Positions 42,652-52,070 of a DNA stretch of 64,000 nt are shown in pieces; position 1 is the stretch's first letter; each line of letters starts with the position of its first letter. The stretch lies in the NCBI RefSeq assembly GCF_030813115.1, contig NZ_JAUSTY010000004.1, forward strand, positions 248,001 to 312,000, given 5' to 3'. The notes beneath the pieces are model-generated. The model was not told the DNA's origin. It made no database searches and saw only the letters and a list, made by a program, of their open reading frames with translations. A program made the translations under genes and the position numbers. The stretch is from Bacillus horti. Its GTDB lineage: Bacteria > Bacillota > Bacilli > Caldalkalibacillales > JCM-10596.

Positions 42652-43970
42652 GCCCATGGACGATCGTTTATCAGCGTTGGAAAAGACATTTAAAGCACCA
42701 GATAAAGCTTTTTTCCTCCATAGTAGACGGGGTAGTAGCCTTATATATCTTTATACCGGCTCTGTTAATTTTGGGATATCATCTTATTGAATTGTGGCAG
42801 GGGAGTGCTACTTGGCCTACATATTTATCTTTCTCGGGAATCATTATTCTTCTTTATATATGGTCTCTAACAGGGAGATTCAGTTTTTTTGTTGAAGGGG
42901 CAGATCGTATCATTCTTCGTCAGCATGAAGGGTTAATGAAGGGCTTGCAGCGCTACGCTGTTAGTTTCTCTGCTGTTCACTCGCTACTAAGCTGTATTCT
43001 ATTATTTATTGTACTAGCTCCGGTATTGCTTCAATACTTCAAGCTTTCCGCTCTAGGAATGCTCCTTTTGTTTGGTCTTTCATTAGCGGTAAAGCTCCTT
43101 CACCACTCATTAAAATCATACTTTATATTGCCTTTTCGGACTTGGAGAAAGTGGAGCTTAGCACTGGTTATTTTACTTTTAGACTTCTCTCTTTTTTTAG
43201 GTGCGGGGTTACTTACAAGGAGCGTGGCTACTGAACACACCGCTTCATGGGTAACTTCCTCCTTCAATTTTCCAATACCGTATACACCAGTTCTTGTTAT
43301 TTTAATTATGGGTTATATGATTACAGCTACTCTTCTTATGCTTAGGAGAACTTCAATTCCTTGGGCTTTTACGTTTGATTGCCTACAGGAGGAGGAGCAG
43401 AAATATCGGGCCATAGGGTTTCTCATTAAGCAGTCACAGAATATTGGGGGACCAGATCTAAGTAGAAATAAACCCTGGAAGAAATCGAGTCTACTTTATT
43501 TTCTACTGCCGAGCAGAAAGGTAGAGAAGTGGCAGCGTCAAGGTTCTAAGGGCGCAGTTACAGGGCTTTTTTATCGCTTTTTTCTTAGGCACAGGATGAG
43601 GGTTATGGCTTTACTTAGAGTTCAAGGAGTTTTTATAGCAGCGATTTTTTTTACTCCTGGTTTGTTTAAATGGGGTATGTGGTTTTTGGGGATTTGTGTG
43701 ATTTCAATCTATTTACGAGGGACTTGGAATGAATGGGTAGAGCATGAGTTTAAGCAGCTGTTCGTTTGGAAGGAGAGCATGACTAAAAAGGAAGCTGTTC
43801 ACTCTATTTTTATTCCGGCTCTAGTTGTTTCAATGATCCTTAGTTTTTCACTAGGGAGTGTGCTTCAGTCTGTTGTGCTAGGTTTAGTGGCTATTTGTAT
43901 TGGCGGTTTATTGACATACGGCTTGCTTCTCTCTTTTCAGTTGCAGCTTCGTCCACTTAAAGAAGGATAG
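42648..43970 (+). CDS. EcsB/YthQ-type ABC transporter membrane subunit
   Basis: A 440-aa membrane protein with about 10 hydrophobic segments. The family features are WTIVYQRWKRHLKHQIKLFS at the start and the central RAIGFLIKQSQNIG plus SLLYFLLPSRKVEKWQ. It overlaps the ATPase gene (ATGA). The C-terminal half is basic in its loops. It likely forms the permease for the preceding EcsA-like protein. Confidence 0.87.
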   Translation: MSPWTIVYQRWKRHLKHQIKLFSSIVDGVVALYIFIPALLILGYHLIELWQGSATWPTYLSFSGIIILLYIWSLTGRFSFFVEGADRIILRQHEGLMKGLQRYAVSFSAVHSLLSCILLFIVLAPVLLQYFKLSALGMLLLFGLSLAVKLLHHSLKSYFILPFRTWRKWSLALVILLLDFSLFLGAGLLTRSVATEHTASWVTSSFNFPIPYTPVLVILIMGYMITATLLMLRRTSIPWAFTFDCLQEEEQKYRAIGFLIKQSQNIGGPDLSRNKPWKKSSLLYFLLPSRKVEKWQRQGSKGAVTGLFYRFFLRHRMRVMALLRVQGVFIAAIFFTPGLFKWGMWFLGICVISIYLRGTWNEWVEHEFKQLFVWKESMTKKEAVHSIFIPALVVSMILSFSLGSVLQSVVLGLVAICIGGLLTYGLLLSFQLQLRPLKEG

Positions 43971-44015
43971 GGAATCTACTGATTAGCTGTTTCATTAGTT
44001 TGAAAATTAAAGGTA

Positions 44016-44064
44016 TTGACATTAGCACAAAACCATATCATATTTAGTATAACAACGTTGTTAT
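44016..44064 (+). promoter_or_regulatory. Promoter with LacI-type operator, site 1
   Basis: -35 TTGACA (44016-44021), 17-bp spacer, weak -10 CATATT (44039-44044), then the 16-bp perfect palindrome ATAACAACGTTGTTAT (44049-44064). The core TAACAACGTTGTTA begins 5 nt after the -10 box, the same layout as at three other promoters of the cluster. It drives the M24-like gene and DUF624. Confidence 0.75.
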
Positions 44065-44214
44065 AAAATGAATGGATAGCTGCATTACAGAAATATAATA
44101 GAAAAAGATGTGGGTAGTAAGTGGGTAGTAAAAGGGAGATAAGAAATCGTTCTGTCATTCATGGGAGGTTCACTTATAACAGAAAATAAATGAACATACA
44201 AAGGTGGAGAACTA

Positions 44215-45291
44215 ATGACGGGATTAGAAAAAAAAGTGAGTCTATTACGGAGCCTACTAGATGAAAGCAAGCTTGATGGACTAGTATTAACACTGCAAAA
44301 AAATGTCTCTTGGCTTACCTCAGGGAGAAGCTTTGTGAATCAGGCAAGTGAACAGGCTATTACTCCTTTTATCATTACCAGAGATACGTGTGTTATGATC
44401 GTAAACAATATTGAAAGAGATAGAATGCTAGAGGAAGAGATAGATGGGGATATAGAAAAAGTAGAGACCTACCCTTGGTACGAACCTGAAAAAAGACAGC
44501 AGATTATAGAGAAGTATACCAAGCAGGGTAAAGTTGAAACAGACATTTCACTTGAGGAAGTGCTGTTCAAGCTGCGTACTATTTTAGTGGAGGAGGATAT
44601 CAAGCAAATTCAAGAGCTAGGAAAAGAGGCAGCTGAGGCGATAGAGAGAACGACTTTTGAGCTACAGCAGGGGGAGACGGAATATGAAATAGCAGGCAGA
44701 CTGGCAGCAAATTGTTTGCGTCATGGGATTGAACCAATTGTAACGTTAGTAGCAGCAGATCATAGGACATTTACAAGACGCCATCCCTTACCAACAAACC
44801 AAAAGCTGGAAAAGTATGCTATGATTGTTTTGTGTGGACGTAGAAGAGGTCAAATCATTTCTGTATCACGTCTCGTTCATTTCGGGGAGCCTTCACAGGA
44901 GCTCTATTATCGCCAACAGGCTGTAGGTCACATTGATGCACAGCTAATAGCCCATACGAAACCAGGTGTCACTTTTGCAGAGCTGTTTGATGTGTTGAAG
45001 AGTGCCTATAAAAGGGTAGGGTATGAAAGCGAATGGAATGACCATCATCAGGGTGGTTTAAGCGGGTACAACACTAGAGAAATGCTTCTTTTGCCAGATA
45101 GTAGATATAAAGTTACCAGTAATCAGATTTATGCTTGGAATCCTAGTATTGCTGGAGTTAAATCAGAGGATACCATATTAGTGCTGGAAAATAGTCAGGA
45201 ATTATTAACACATACCGGAAAATTTACATACCAAGAGTTTGATGCTAATGGACAAAAAGTATTACGTCCCTCTATATTAATTCGCTCTTGA
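44215..45291 (+). CDS. M24-fold (Xaa-Pro peptidase-like) protein lacking metal ligands
   Basis: A 358-aa protein with the creatinase/prolidase N-domain and the pita-bread M24 fold. In active M24 enzymes two Asp ligands occur in a DxG...D stretch; here the matching segment reads VLCGRRRGQIISVSRLVHFG and has none. The His region is DHHQGGLSGYNTRE, and the late Glu is kept in AGVKSEDTILVLE. It is probably a non-peptidase, as creatinase is. AAAGGTGG precedes ATG 44215. First gene of a LacI-operator-controlled unit with DUF624. Confidence 0.78.
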   Translation: MTGLEKKVSLLRSLLDESKLDGLVLTLQKNVSWLTSGRSFVNQASEQAITPFIITRDTCVMIVNNIERDRMLEEEIDGDIEKVETYPWYEPEKRQQIIEKYTKQGKVETDISLEEVLFKLRTILVEEDIKQIQELGKEAAEAIERTTFELQQGETEYEIAGRLAANCLRHGIEPIVTLVAADHRTFTRRHPLPTNQKLEKYAMIVLCGRRRGQIISVSRLVHFGEPSQELYYRQQAVGHIDAQLIAHTKPGVTFAELFDVLKSAYKRVGYESEWNDHHQGGLSGYNTREMLLLPDSRYKVTSNQIYAWNPSIAGVKSEDTILVLENSQELLTHTGKFTYQEFDANGQKVLRPSILIRS

Positions 45292-45344
45292 TTAGGTATG
45301 ATTTAAGTAGATATACTGAAATTTGATTTGAGTGCTAACACTCT

Positions 45345-45358
45345 TGAAAACGCTTAAA
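45345..45358 (+). promoter_or_regulatory. cre-like CcpA site
   Basis: TGAAAACGCTTAAA matches the cre consensus TGWAANCGNTNWCA at all but one position. It lies between the M24-like gene and the DUF624 gene. GAGTGCTAACACTC (about 45330-45343) just upstream is a small palindrome. Catabolite control of the second gene is inferred. Confidence 0.55.
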
Positions 45359-45447
45359 ATGGAAAAATACTAATATAATAAATTAATTATTTTTCTTATA
45401 AGATCAATCAAGAGAAAGAATAAAAAGGGAGCAGAGGTGGTAATGTC

Positions 45448-46110
45448 ATGGAAATGAAAGGAATCATGGGTGGCCTTAATCGTGCCTGTGAATGGATTGT
45501 CCGAATTTCACTGCTCAACGTATTATGGGTAGGATTCACATTGCTTGGGTTAGTTGTATTCGGCATTTTTCCTGCAACAGTTGCTATGTTTACAATTACA
45601 CGCAAATGGATTCAGGGAGATACGGAGCTGCCGATAGTCAAACACTTTTGGACCTATTATCGCCAAGAATTTTTAAAATCAAATTTGTTAGGGCTTATTC
45701 TTATCTTGCTAGGAGTCATTTTGGCAATAGACCTGTTCTTTTTTCGCTCACTAGAAGGCATGATGGGTACGATCATATTTTACATCATGGTTGCTGTGGC
45801 ATTCAATTATTTAGTCATGCTTTTTTATATCATTCCGGTCTATGTTCATTATGATTTAAAACTTTTACAATATATTAAAAACGCCTTGATTATCGGGATG
45901 TCTAATCCATTGCATACGTTTGCGATGGTCTTAGCTATCGTTTTCATCTATTATTTACTTCAGGTTGTACCCGCAGCCTTTTTGTTTTTAAGTGCAGCCC
46001 CGCTGAGTCTCATTGTCATGCATTCAACAAATGGTATATTTACTAAGATCGCGGAACGGAAACAAATTCAAGAAAGTAATGAAATTGAATTAAAACATAA
46101 TGAAATCTAA
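45448..46110 (+). CDS. DUF624 (YesL-family) membrane protein
   Basis: A 220-aa membrane protein with about five hydrophobic segments. The N terminus (GLNRACEWIVRISLLNVLWV and GLVVFGIFPATVAMFTITRK) is typical of DUF624, found with carbohydrate ABC importers and rhamnogalacturonan genes (yesL). Molecular role unknown. GAGGTGG lies 8 nt upstream. The context fits the uronate cluster. Confidence 0.88.
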   Translation: MEMKGIMGGLNRACEWIVRISLLNVLWVGFTLLGLVVFGIFPATVAMFTITRKWIQGDTELPIVKHFWTYYRQEFLKSNLLGLILILLGVILAIDLFFFRSLEGMMGTIIFYIMVAVAFNYLVMLFYIIPVYVHYDLKLLQYIKNALIIGMSNPLHTFAMVLAIVFIYYLLQVVPAAFLFLSAAPLSLIVMHSTNGIFTKIAERKQIQESNEIELKHNEI

Positions 46111-46126
46111 AAAAATAAATTTGCAT

Positions 46127-46178
46127 AAAATAAGACGCCTTATCCATCCCATTTTTGCGGTGATGTAGGCGTCTTTTA
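46127..46178. terminator. Bidirectional terminator between DUF624 and IolB-like genes
   Basis: AAGACGCCT (46132-46140) pairs with AGGCGTCTT (46167-46175), flanked by A- and T-runs. Confidence 0.85.
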
Positions 46179-46207
46179 AGCTATTTGTTCATCTTGTTTA
46201 AGGAAAA

Positions 46208-47026
46208 CTACGAAGTGGATTTAGCTTGAGAATGGTGCAGCCACTTATGATCCGGATCCTCATATGGATGTAATGTTCTACCGGAATCACCAGCCATAAA
46301 CCATAAATAGTACAGCTGATATCCACCAGCAGCATTAACGGGATGGTAGCCTATGTCAATGGCGAAGCTGTCCCCATGTTTAATAATGTGCGCATCATCT
46401 ATACTTGAATCTTTTGTATAGTGTAGCTGTACACCAAATCCTTGTTCTGGATTCAGCTGATAATGATAGATTTCTTCAAAATGTGGTTCTATAGGGGCAT
46501 GCTCCCCGTCATGTTTATGTGGAGGAAATCCTGACCAATGGCCTGGATGGTGAAAGGTTTCTCCTAGAACAATTCGTTGAACTCTTCCTTCCGCCTGATC
46601 AGCAAGAATATCATGTACTTCCCTCTGCCATGTTTGCTGCCCGCGTTGATGGACGACGATTTCATCTGGACCGACAACAAATGGTTCAAATTTTTCATCG
46701 GCTAATACCTTGCATACGGCAATCTCTACATCAGTGTCAGCTATAATTTCATATTCTGATTGGCATGGGACATATACGGTCGTAGCTTTTCCATCAAAAA
46801 CCGTTTTTCTTCCACCAAGTTGATTCCATTTCATGCCTTCACAGGTAATAGTAGCTGTACCAGATAAAATAACGAGAGCGCTTTCATATTTACCGGTTTT
46901 ATGGCGGATGGACTCACCTGCAGAACAAGATATTTTTGCCAAGGCTAAGTAGTTTAGCAATTGATCCTCTTCAGAAATAACTTCTTGGTACCCTTCTACA
47001 GTCGCTGCTTTATAGAAGCGTTTCAT
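46208..47026 (-). CDS. iolB: IolB-like 5-deoxy-glucuronate isomerase family protein
   Basis: A 272-aa bicupin of the IolB/KduI fold. Motifs: WSGFPPHKHDGEHAPIEPHF, in which the first-metal His and Glu residues lie, followed by EEIYHYQLNPEQGFGVQLHY and HPVNAAGGYQLYYLWFMAGD. IolB isomerises 5-deoxy-D-glucuronate in inositol breakdown. No other iol genes are in the window; here it has the uronate LacI operator just upstream, so it may act on a uronate. ATG 47026 has GGAGGTC 7-8 nt upstream. Confidence 0.85.
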   Translation of the reverse strand: MKRFYKAATVEGYQEVISEEDQLLNYLALAKISCSAGESIRHKTGKYESALVILSGTATITCEGMKWNQLGGRKTVFDGKATTVYVPCQSEYEIIADTDVEIAVCKVLADEKFEPFVVGPDEIVVHQRGQQTWQREVHDILADQAEGRVQRIVLGETFHHPGHWSGFPPHKHDGEHAPIEPHFEEIYHYQLNPEQGFGVQLHYTKDSSIDDAHIIKHGDSFAIDIGYHPVNAAGGYQLYYLWFMAGDSGRTLHPYEDPDHKWLHHSQAKSTS

Positions 47027-47056
47027 AGATTTAGACCTCCTCAAGGTTTAGACATA

Positions 47057-47106
47057 TTTAACAACGTTGTTAAACAGATCATATATCATCTGAAAAAGTT
47101 ATTCAA
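47057..47106 (-). promoter_or_regulatory. Promoter with LacI-type operator, site 2 (IolB-like gene)
   Basis: On the minus strand: -35 TTGAAT (47101-47106), 17-bp spacer, -10 TATGAT (47078-47083), then the 18-bp perfect palindrome TTTAACAACGTTGTTAAA (47057-47074). The core operator starts 5 nt after the -10 box. Confidence 0.82.
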
Positions 47107-47200
47107 CAATCAATTTTATTTCACAAAACTTAGAATTAATATCTTGACAAATTGTTTAAATTCAAAATTAATTTACACGAAAGTGGGTCACTAACGCTCT

Positions 47201-47214
47201 ATTAAGCGCTTTCT
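47201..47214. promoter_or_regulatory. Weak cre-like site
   Basis: ATTAAGCGCTTTCT fits 11 of 14 cre positions. It lies in the intergenic space of 47027-47431 between the divergent IolB-like and binding-protein promoters. No gene was seen in that space. Confidence 0.3.
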
Positions 47215-47265
47215 TAATTATTTTTCTATTCATAAAACAGAAGAATATAAATATTTAAATTAGTG

Positions 47266-47312
47266 TTGAAAGGAAAAAAGATAAATGATAAGATAAATTA
47301 ACAACGTTGTTA
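47266..47312 (+). promoter_or_regulatory. Promoter with LacI-type operator, site 3 (sugar importer operon)
   Basis: -35 TTGAAA (47266-47271), 17-bp spacer, -10 TAAGAT (47289-47294), then TAACAACGTTGTTA (47299-47312) 4 nt later, covering the expected transcription start. Confidence 0.85.
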
Positions 47313-47431
47313 TATCTAATCATGTAAGCCCTTTCATCTGAAAGAGAAGGAGGAGATTCAAGGTTACTTAATTTTAAGCTGGAATTAATGACTCATTTGA
47401 ATGTCAAATTCTTTAAAAGGGGGATAACAAA

Positions 47432-48781
47432 GTGGTAAAAGGTATGAAATTTAAAGGATTGATTTTGTTAGTTGTTTTGTTAATCGTATCCTTAGCAGCT
47501 TGCTCAACAGACTCTTCACAACCGAGCGATACGAATACGGATCAAGAACCTACCTCCAGTGATAATACAGGACAGGAAGAGGCTACAACTCAAGAAGATA
47601 TTGAATTTAGAATGTTATGGTGGGGAAATCAGGACCGTCATGACCGTACATTAGAATTAATTGAATTATATGAAAGTCAAAATCCACATGTAAGCATTGT
47701 TCCTGAGTTTCTTGGCTTCGGTGAATATGCTGACCGCTTAAATACTCAAATGGCCGGTGGAAATGCACCAGATCTATTTCAGGTCGTTGACCGCTGGTTA
47801 CCACAGTACGCAGAAAACGGACAAATAATGGATCTTCTGCCGTTCATAGAATCAGGAGCGTTTAGTACTGATCAGGTTGACTCTAGTGCCTTAGATCCAG
47901 GTTTTTACCAAGGAGAGCTAGTCGGGATCAATACGGGGAGTAACGCGTTTGCCCTAGCATACAATCCTGATCTGTTCGAAGAAGCTGGTGTTCCAGTGTT
48001 AGAGCCAGGATATACGTGGGAAGACTTTTATGCGACTGCCCGTGAATTGTCACAAAAGCTTGGCACATATGGAACATATACAGACGTCAACCATCAACGC
48101 CAGTTTGGTCACTACCTATTGCAAAATGATCAGTGGTTATACAATGATGATGGAACAGCTCTAGGCTGGGACGACGATCAACTATTTATTGATTTCTTTA
48201 GTAATATTCTGGAACTACAATCAGAAGGTGTACTTCCTCCAGCAGATATTGTCGAGAGTGCAAGTACAATCGAGAACTATCTACTGGTAAATAATCAGGC
48301 TCCAATGCAGATCATCCATAGCAATCAGATTGTTGCTGTAGCTAATGCAGCAAATCGTGACTTTGAACTTACGATACTTCCTTCTCATAGCAATGGGAAC
48401 TCTGGAGCTTATGTTAGAGCTTCCTTACTTTGGTCTGTTAATCCAAATACAGAGCATGCAGATGAAATCATAAAGTTTATTGACTGGATGACACATGACC
48501 TGGAAGCAAACGACATTTTAATGGCCGATCGAGGTGTTCCAATTTCTTCTGCTGTCCGCGAGCATTTATACGACAAGCTGGAAAAAACGGTTCAGCAGCA
48601 ATTTGATTATATTGATTTGCTTTCCCAATATACGGGAGAGTCTCCACCACCACCACCAGCTGCAGGTACTGAACTAGATCAAATTTATGAAAGAAATGTA
48701 TATCAAATGCTGTATGGTCAGGCAACACCGGAGGAACAGGTTGAAAAGTATAAGCGAGATGTATTACAGGTTATTGAATAG
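47432..48781 (+). CDS. Extracellular solute-binding lipoprotein of a sugar ABC importer
   Basis: A 449-aa family 1 solute-binding protein. The signal ends in lipobox SLAAC (Cys24), followed by a Ser/Thr/Asp/Glu linker. The mature part starts IEFRMLWWGNQDRHDRTLEL and contains the usual GGNAPDLFQVVDRWLPQYAE. It captures oligosaccharides at the membrane for the two permeases downstream. GTG 47432 follows AAAGGGGGA; ATG 47444 is possible. The first gene of the operator-controlled operon. Confidence 0.92.
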   Translation: MVKGMKFKGLILLVVLLIVSLAACSTDSSQPSDTNTDQEPTSSDNTGQEEATTQEDIEFRMLWWGNQDRHDRTLELIELYESQNPHVSIVPEFLGFGEYADRLNTQMAGGNAPDLFQVVDRWLPQYAENGQIMDLLPFIESGAFSTDQVDSSALDPGFYQGELVGINTGSNAFALAYNPDLFEEAGVPVLEPGYTWEDFYATARELSQKLGTYGTYTDVNHQRQFGHYLLQNDQWLYNDDGTALGWDDDQLFIDFFSNILELQSEGVLPPADIVESASTIENYLLVNNQAPMQIIHSNQIVAVANAANRDFELTILPSHSNGNSGAYVRASLLWSVNPNTEHADEIIKFIDWMTHDLEANDILMADRGVPISSAVREHLYDKLEKTVQQQFDYIDLLSQYTGESPPPPPAAGTELDQIYERNVYQMLYGQATPEEQVEKYKRDVLQVIE

Positions 48782-48834
48782 AAAGTTATACAGATAACAA
48801 GATAAGCTATAACAAAAAGGTCACAGCCTTTAGG

Positions 48835-48870
48835 AGAAGCCATCTGAAAAATAGAGAATAGATGGCTTCT
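48835..48870 (+). promoter_or_regulatory. Intercistronic stem-loop between binding protein and permease genes
   Basis: AGAAGCCATCT (48835-48845) and AGATGGCTTCT (48860-48870) form an 11-bp perfect stem without a T-run. It is typical of a processing or stability hairpin that leaves the binding-protein mRNA more abundant than the permease part. Confidence 0.6.
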
Positions 48871-48890
48871 CAGTGCTAAGGAGGTTCAGT

Positions 48891-49847
48891 ATGGAAAGTC
48901 TTCCTATCCAGGACAACAAACCAAATAAAAAGAAGATTGTTGAAACTTCATTGAAACAAAGAACATTCAAGAATAACCTTATTGCATATGGCTTTATTTC
49001 TCCATGGCTCATTGGTTTTTTGGGTATTGTCGTTGGGCCTATGCTATATTCATTATACCTGTCTTTTACCGATTATAATTTGTTAAGTCCTCCGAGTTGG
49101 ATAGGATTGGACAATTATGTACGGATGTTTACGCAGGATGATCGCTTCTGGACATCATTACAGGTCACTCTCTTGTTTGTGGCCATTGCCGTACCTCTCC
49201 GACTGATTTTCGCCTTGGCTGTCGCCATGTTAATGAATATGGGCTTCAGAGGATCTGGTATCTATAGCTTGATTTATTATGTGCCTTCCATAATCGGAGG
49301 GAGCGTAGCTGTAGCTGTAATCTGGAGACAAATTTTTGGTAGAGAGGGAGCAGTAAATCAGATTCTGGCTTGGTTCGGAGTGGAGGGGCACACTTGGTTT
49401 GCTCATCCGGACTATGCGCTGTATATTTTAATTCTTCTTATTGTTTGGCAGTTTGGTTCACCAATGGTAATCTTCTTAGCTGGTTTAAGACAGATCCCAC
49501 AGGAGCTTTATGAAGCAGCTGCAGTAGACGGAGCAAATCCAGCTCAACGATTTTTCAAAATTACTTTACCTATGCTTACGCCGGTTATCTTTTTCAATCT
49601 AATATTTGCTGTTATTAATGGCTTCCTTACATTTACTCAGGCCTTCCTAATAACGGCAGGAGGACCGATCGATAAAACCTTATTATATGCGTTACTCCTT
49701 TATCAGAACGCATTCTCCTACTTCCGTATGGGCTACGCTTCAGCTTTGGCATGGTTCCTACTGATTGTTATTGGAATAGTCACAGCTATTATCTTCTTAA
49801 CAAGCAAGAAGTGGGTCTATTATGAATCCGAAGGAGGTAAATCATAA
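48891..49847 (+). CDS. Sugar ABC transporter permease (MalF/LplB type)
   Basis: A 318-aa permease with six membrane segments. The start is MESLPIQDNKPNKKKIVETS; the EAA loop is ELYEAAAVDGANPAQRFFKI TLP-type. ATG 48891 follows AAGGAGG; the longer frame from 48873 runs through that site and is rejected. It overlaps the next gene by 1 nt. Substrate inferred from the cluster: unsaturated oligo-uronides. Confidence 0.92.
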   Translation: MESLPIQDNKPNKKKIVETSLKQRTFKNNLIAYGFISPWLIGFLGIVVGPMLYSLYLSFTDYNLLSPPSWIGLDNYVRMFTQDDRFWTSLQVTLLFVAIAVPLRLIFALAVAMLMNMGFRGSGIYSLIYYVPSIIGGSVAVAVIWRQIFGREGAVNQILAWFGVEGHTWFAHPDYALYILILLIVWQFGSPMVIFLAGLRQIPQELYEAAAVDGANPAQRFFKITLPMLTPVIFFNLIFAVINGFLTFTQAFLITAGGPIDKTLLYALLLYQNAFSYFRMGYASALAWFLLIVIGIVTAIIFLTSKKWVYYESEGGKS

Positions 49848-50692
49848 TGCTCCAAAAAAGATCAAAAACAGCTGCTATAATCTACCATACATTTATTATA
49901 GCTTTGGGCTTTCTTATGATTTATCCGATTCTTTGGATGTTTGCTAGCTCACTAAAGCCGGAAGCGGAAATCTTTCAGAATGCAGCGTCCTTAATTCCTT
50001 CAGAATTAAGGTGGGAAAACTATGCTGCAGGATGGTCTGGATTTGGTCGATATGGATTCGATCTGTTCTTTAAAAATTCAATGATTGTCACAAGCTTTGT
50101 TGTAGTGGGTAATCTATTTTCTGCTAGTTTGGTAGCTTTTGCTTTTGCTCGCTTAAAGTTCAAATTTCAAAAGCTATGGTTTGCCTGCCTACTTGGTACG
50201 GTAATGTTACCGGTACAGGTGGTTATCATTCCGCAATATGTTTTGTACCATAATTTAGGCTGGATAAATACTTTTCTGCCGTTAATTGTACCAGCTTTCC
50301 TTGGAGGATCAGCGTTTTTTATCTTCCTAATGGTTCAGTTTATTCGGGGGATACCAAGAGAATTGGACGAAGCTGCGGTTATTGATGGATGTACCCCATT
50401 CGGTATATTTTGGAGAATTATTTTACCACTATGTAAACCAGCGATTATTACCGTTATTATTTTCTCCTTTATGTGGACTTGGGATGACTTTTTTACCCCA
50501 TTGATCTTCATTCAGGATACGAGTAAGTACACGGTGGCATTAGGATTAAGGGCGTTTATGGATCCTGATACAATCGTTTCTTGGGGACCAGTTATTGCGA
50601 TGTCTGCACTGTCATTACTGCCGCAATTTATTTTGTTCTTGTTCTGTCAGAAGTATATCGTAAAAGGAATCGCTACTACAGGAATAAAGTAA
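49847..50692 (+). CDS. Sugar ABC transporter permease (MalG type)
   Basis: A 281-aa permease. The EAA loop reads RELDEAAVIDGCTPFGIFWR and the C terminus VKGIATTGIK is the family ending. AAGGAGG precedes ATG 49847, whose A overlaps the previous stop. No ATPase gene is in the cluster, so a shared MsmX-type ATPase encoded elsewhere is expected, as for most Bacillus CUT1 importers. Confidence 0.93.
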   Translation: MLQKRSKTAAIIYHTFIIALGFLMIYPILWMFASSLKPEAEIFQNAASLIPSELRWENYAAGWSGFGRYGFDLFFKNSMIVTSFVVVGNLFSASLVAFAFARLKFKFQKLWFACLLGTVMLPVQVVIIPQYVLYHNLGWINTFLPLIVPAFLGGSAFFIFLMVQFIRGIPRELDEAAVIDGCTPFGIFWRIILPLCKPAIITVIIFSFMWTWDDFFTPLIFIQDTSKYTVALGLRAFMDPDTIVSWGPVIAMSALSLLPQFILFLFCQKYIVKGIATTGIK

Positions 50693-50724
50693 TGAAAGTA
50701 GGAATGAGGAAGGGGCATTAAGCA

Positions 50725-52029
50725 ATGAAAAAAAGATATGTAATATGTGGAGTTAGTAATCGTGCGATCAAAATGTTTGTAGGGGCAATGCTAGATCAAT
50801 TTTCAGAAATGACGGAGGTTGTTGGACTGCTAGATATTGACCCTAGAAGATTTTCAGTGTGTAAGTCTATTCATCCTGAGCTTGATTCTGTTCCGTGTTA
50901 TAGCCAGGATCAGTTTGAGCAAATGATATCTGAAACAAATCCAGATACAGTCATTGTAACTGGGCGGGATGATACGCATGTTGACTATATTCTAAAAGCA
51001 TTGGTTAATGACCTAGATGTGATTGTTGAGAAACCAATGGTTACAAAGGCAGAGGACTGTCAAAAAATAATAGCAGCAGAGGAAAAAAGTAAGGGCAAGG
51101 TCACCGTAACATTTAATTATCGCTATGCACCTGTGCATATGAAAATTAAAGAGCTTATTCTCGCAGGGAAAATTGGAAGAGTGACCTCAATTGACTTGAA
51201 CTGGTATATTGATACGTACCATGGTGCAAGCTATTTCAAACGCTGGAACAGAATAAGGGAGTATTCTGGAGGTCTTTCAGTACATAAGAGCTCACATCAT
51301 TTTGATCTGGTCAACTGGTGGATTGATCAGAAGCCTGTTGAAGCTTTCGCTTTCGGAGCCTTAAACTATTATGGTCCAGAAGGAGAGCTAAATCCACGCA
51401 AAGAGGATGGACGTTATTGTGGGACATGTGATGTTCGCCAAAGCTGTGACTACTATACCAGATGGAATTCCCGTAGCCAAAGTGCTGTAGTAAAGGACGA
51501 TCATATTGGAGCCATAGGCTTAAAAAATGGTCATGAACATTATACAGATTACAGGCCGGACCAATGTATTTTTGATTCAGAAATTAATATTGAAGACACA
51601 TACACATCGACAGTAAGATATAATAAAGGTGCTTTATTAAGCTACTCAATCAACTTTTCAACACCTTATGAAGGCTACCGTCTGGCGATAAATGGGACAA
51701 AGGGTAGAATTGAAACGACAGAATATCATATACCCGCACGTATTCCTTTTCCAGTACCACAACAAACGATAGATTATTTCCCTCTGTTCGGTTCAAAAGA
51801 GACGATCCATGTTGTACACAAAGAAGGTGGTCATGGTGGTGCTGATCCGATCATGCTAGAAGATATTTTTCTTGGAGTTGATCCAAGCCGAAATTATAAA
51901 ATCCTGTCCGGAGCAGAGGAAAGTGCTTATGCGATTGGAACGGGTGAAGCGATTTGGCGTTCGGTGAAAGAGCGTACTCCGATCTTACTAGATAAAATCC
52001 TGTTTCCGAATTCAGAGGTCCACCGATAG
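50725..52029 (+). CDS. Gfo/Idh/MocA-family NAD(P)-dependent oxidoreductase
   Basis: A 434-aa protein. N-terminal Rossmann motif YVICGVSNRAIKMF, then VEKPMV with the conserved Lys, then the C-terminal Gfo/Idh domain (YHGASYFKRWNRI, HKSSHHFDLVNWW). An insertion of about 60 residues contains CGTCDVRQSC, a CX2CX5C that could bind metal. Members oxidise sugars or inositols. In this operon it may act on the uronate or on DKI/DKII-type intermediates; that is inference. It is 32 nt after the permease gene. Confidence 0.87.
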   Translation: MKKRYVICGVSNRAIKMFVGAMLDQFSEMTEVVGLLDIDPRRFSVCKSIHPELDSVPCYSQDQFEQMISETNPDTVIVTGRDDTHVDYILKALVNDLDVIVEKPMVTKAEDCQKIIAAEEKSKGKVTVTFNYRYAPVHMKIKELILAGKIGRVTSIDLNWYIDTYHGASYFKRWNRIREYSGGLSVHKSSHHFDLVNWWIDQKPVEAFAFGALNYYGPEGELNPRKEDGRYCGTCDVRQSCDYYTRWNSRSQSAVVKDDHIGAIGLKNGHEHYTDYRPDQCIFDSEINIEDTYTSTVRYNKGALLSYSINFSTPYEGYRLAINGTKGRIETTEYHIPARIPFPVPQQTIDYFPLFGSKETIHVVHKEGGHGGADPIMLEDIFLGVDPSRNYKILSGAEESAYAIGTGEAIWRSVKERTPILLDKILFPNSEVHR

Positions 52030-52070
52030 TCGTATTTAAACTAGCTTCATTTGTCAAAAAAGTTTTTAAA

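Noticed and set aside
44100-44135. GTGGGTAGTAA tandem duplication as a regulatory repeat
   Set aside because: Only two short copies with no symmetry; most simply a slippage event.
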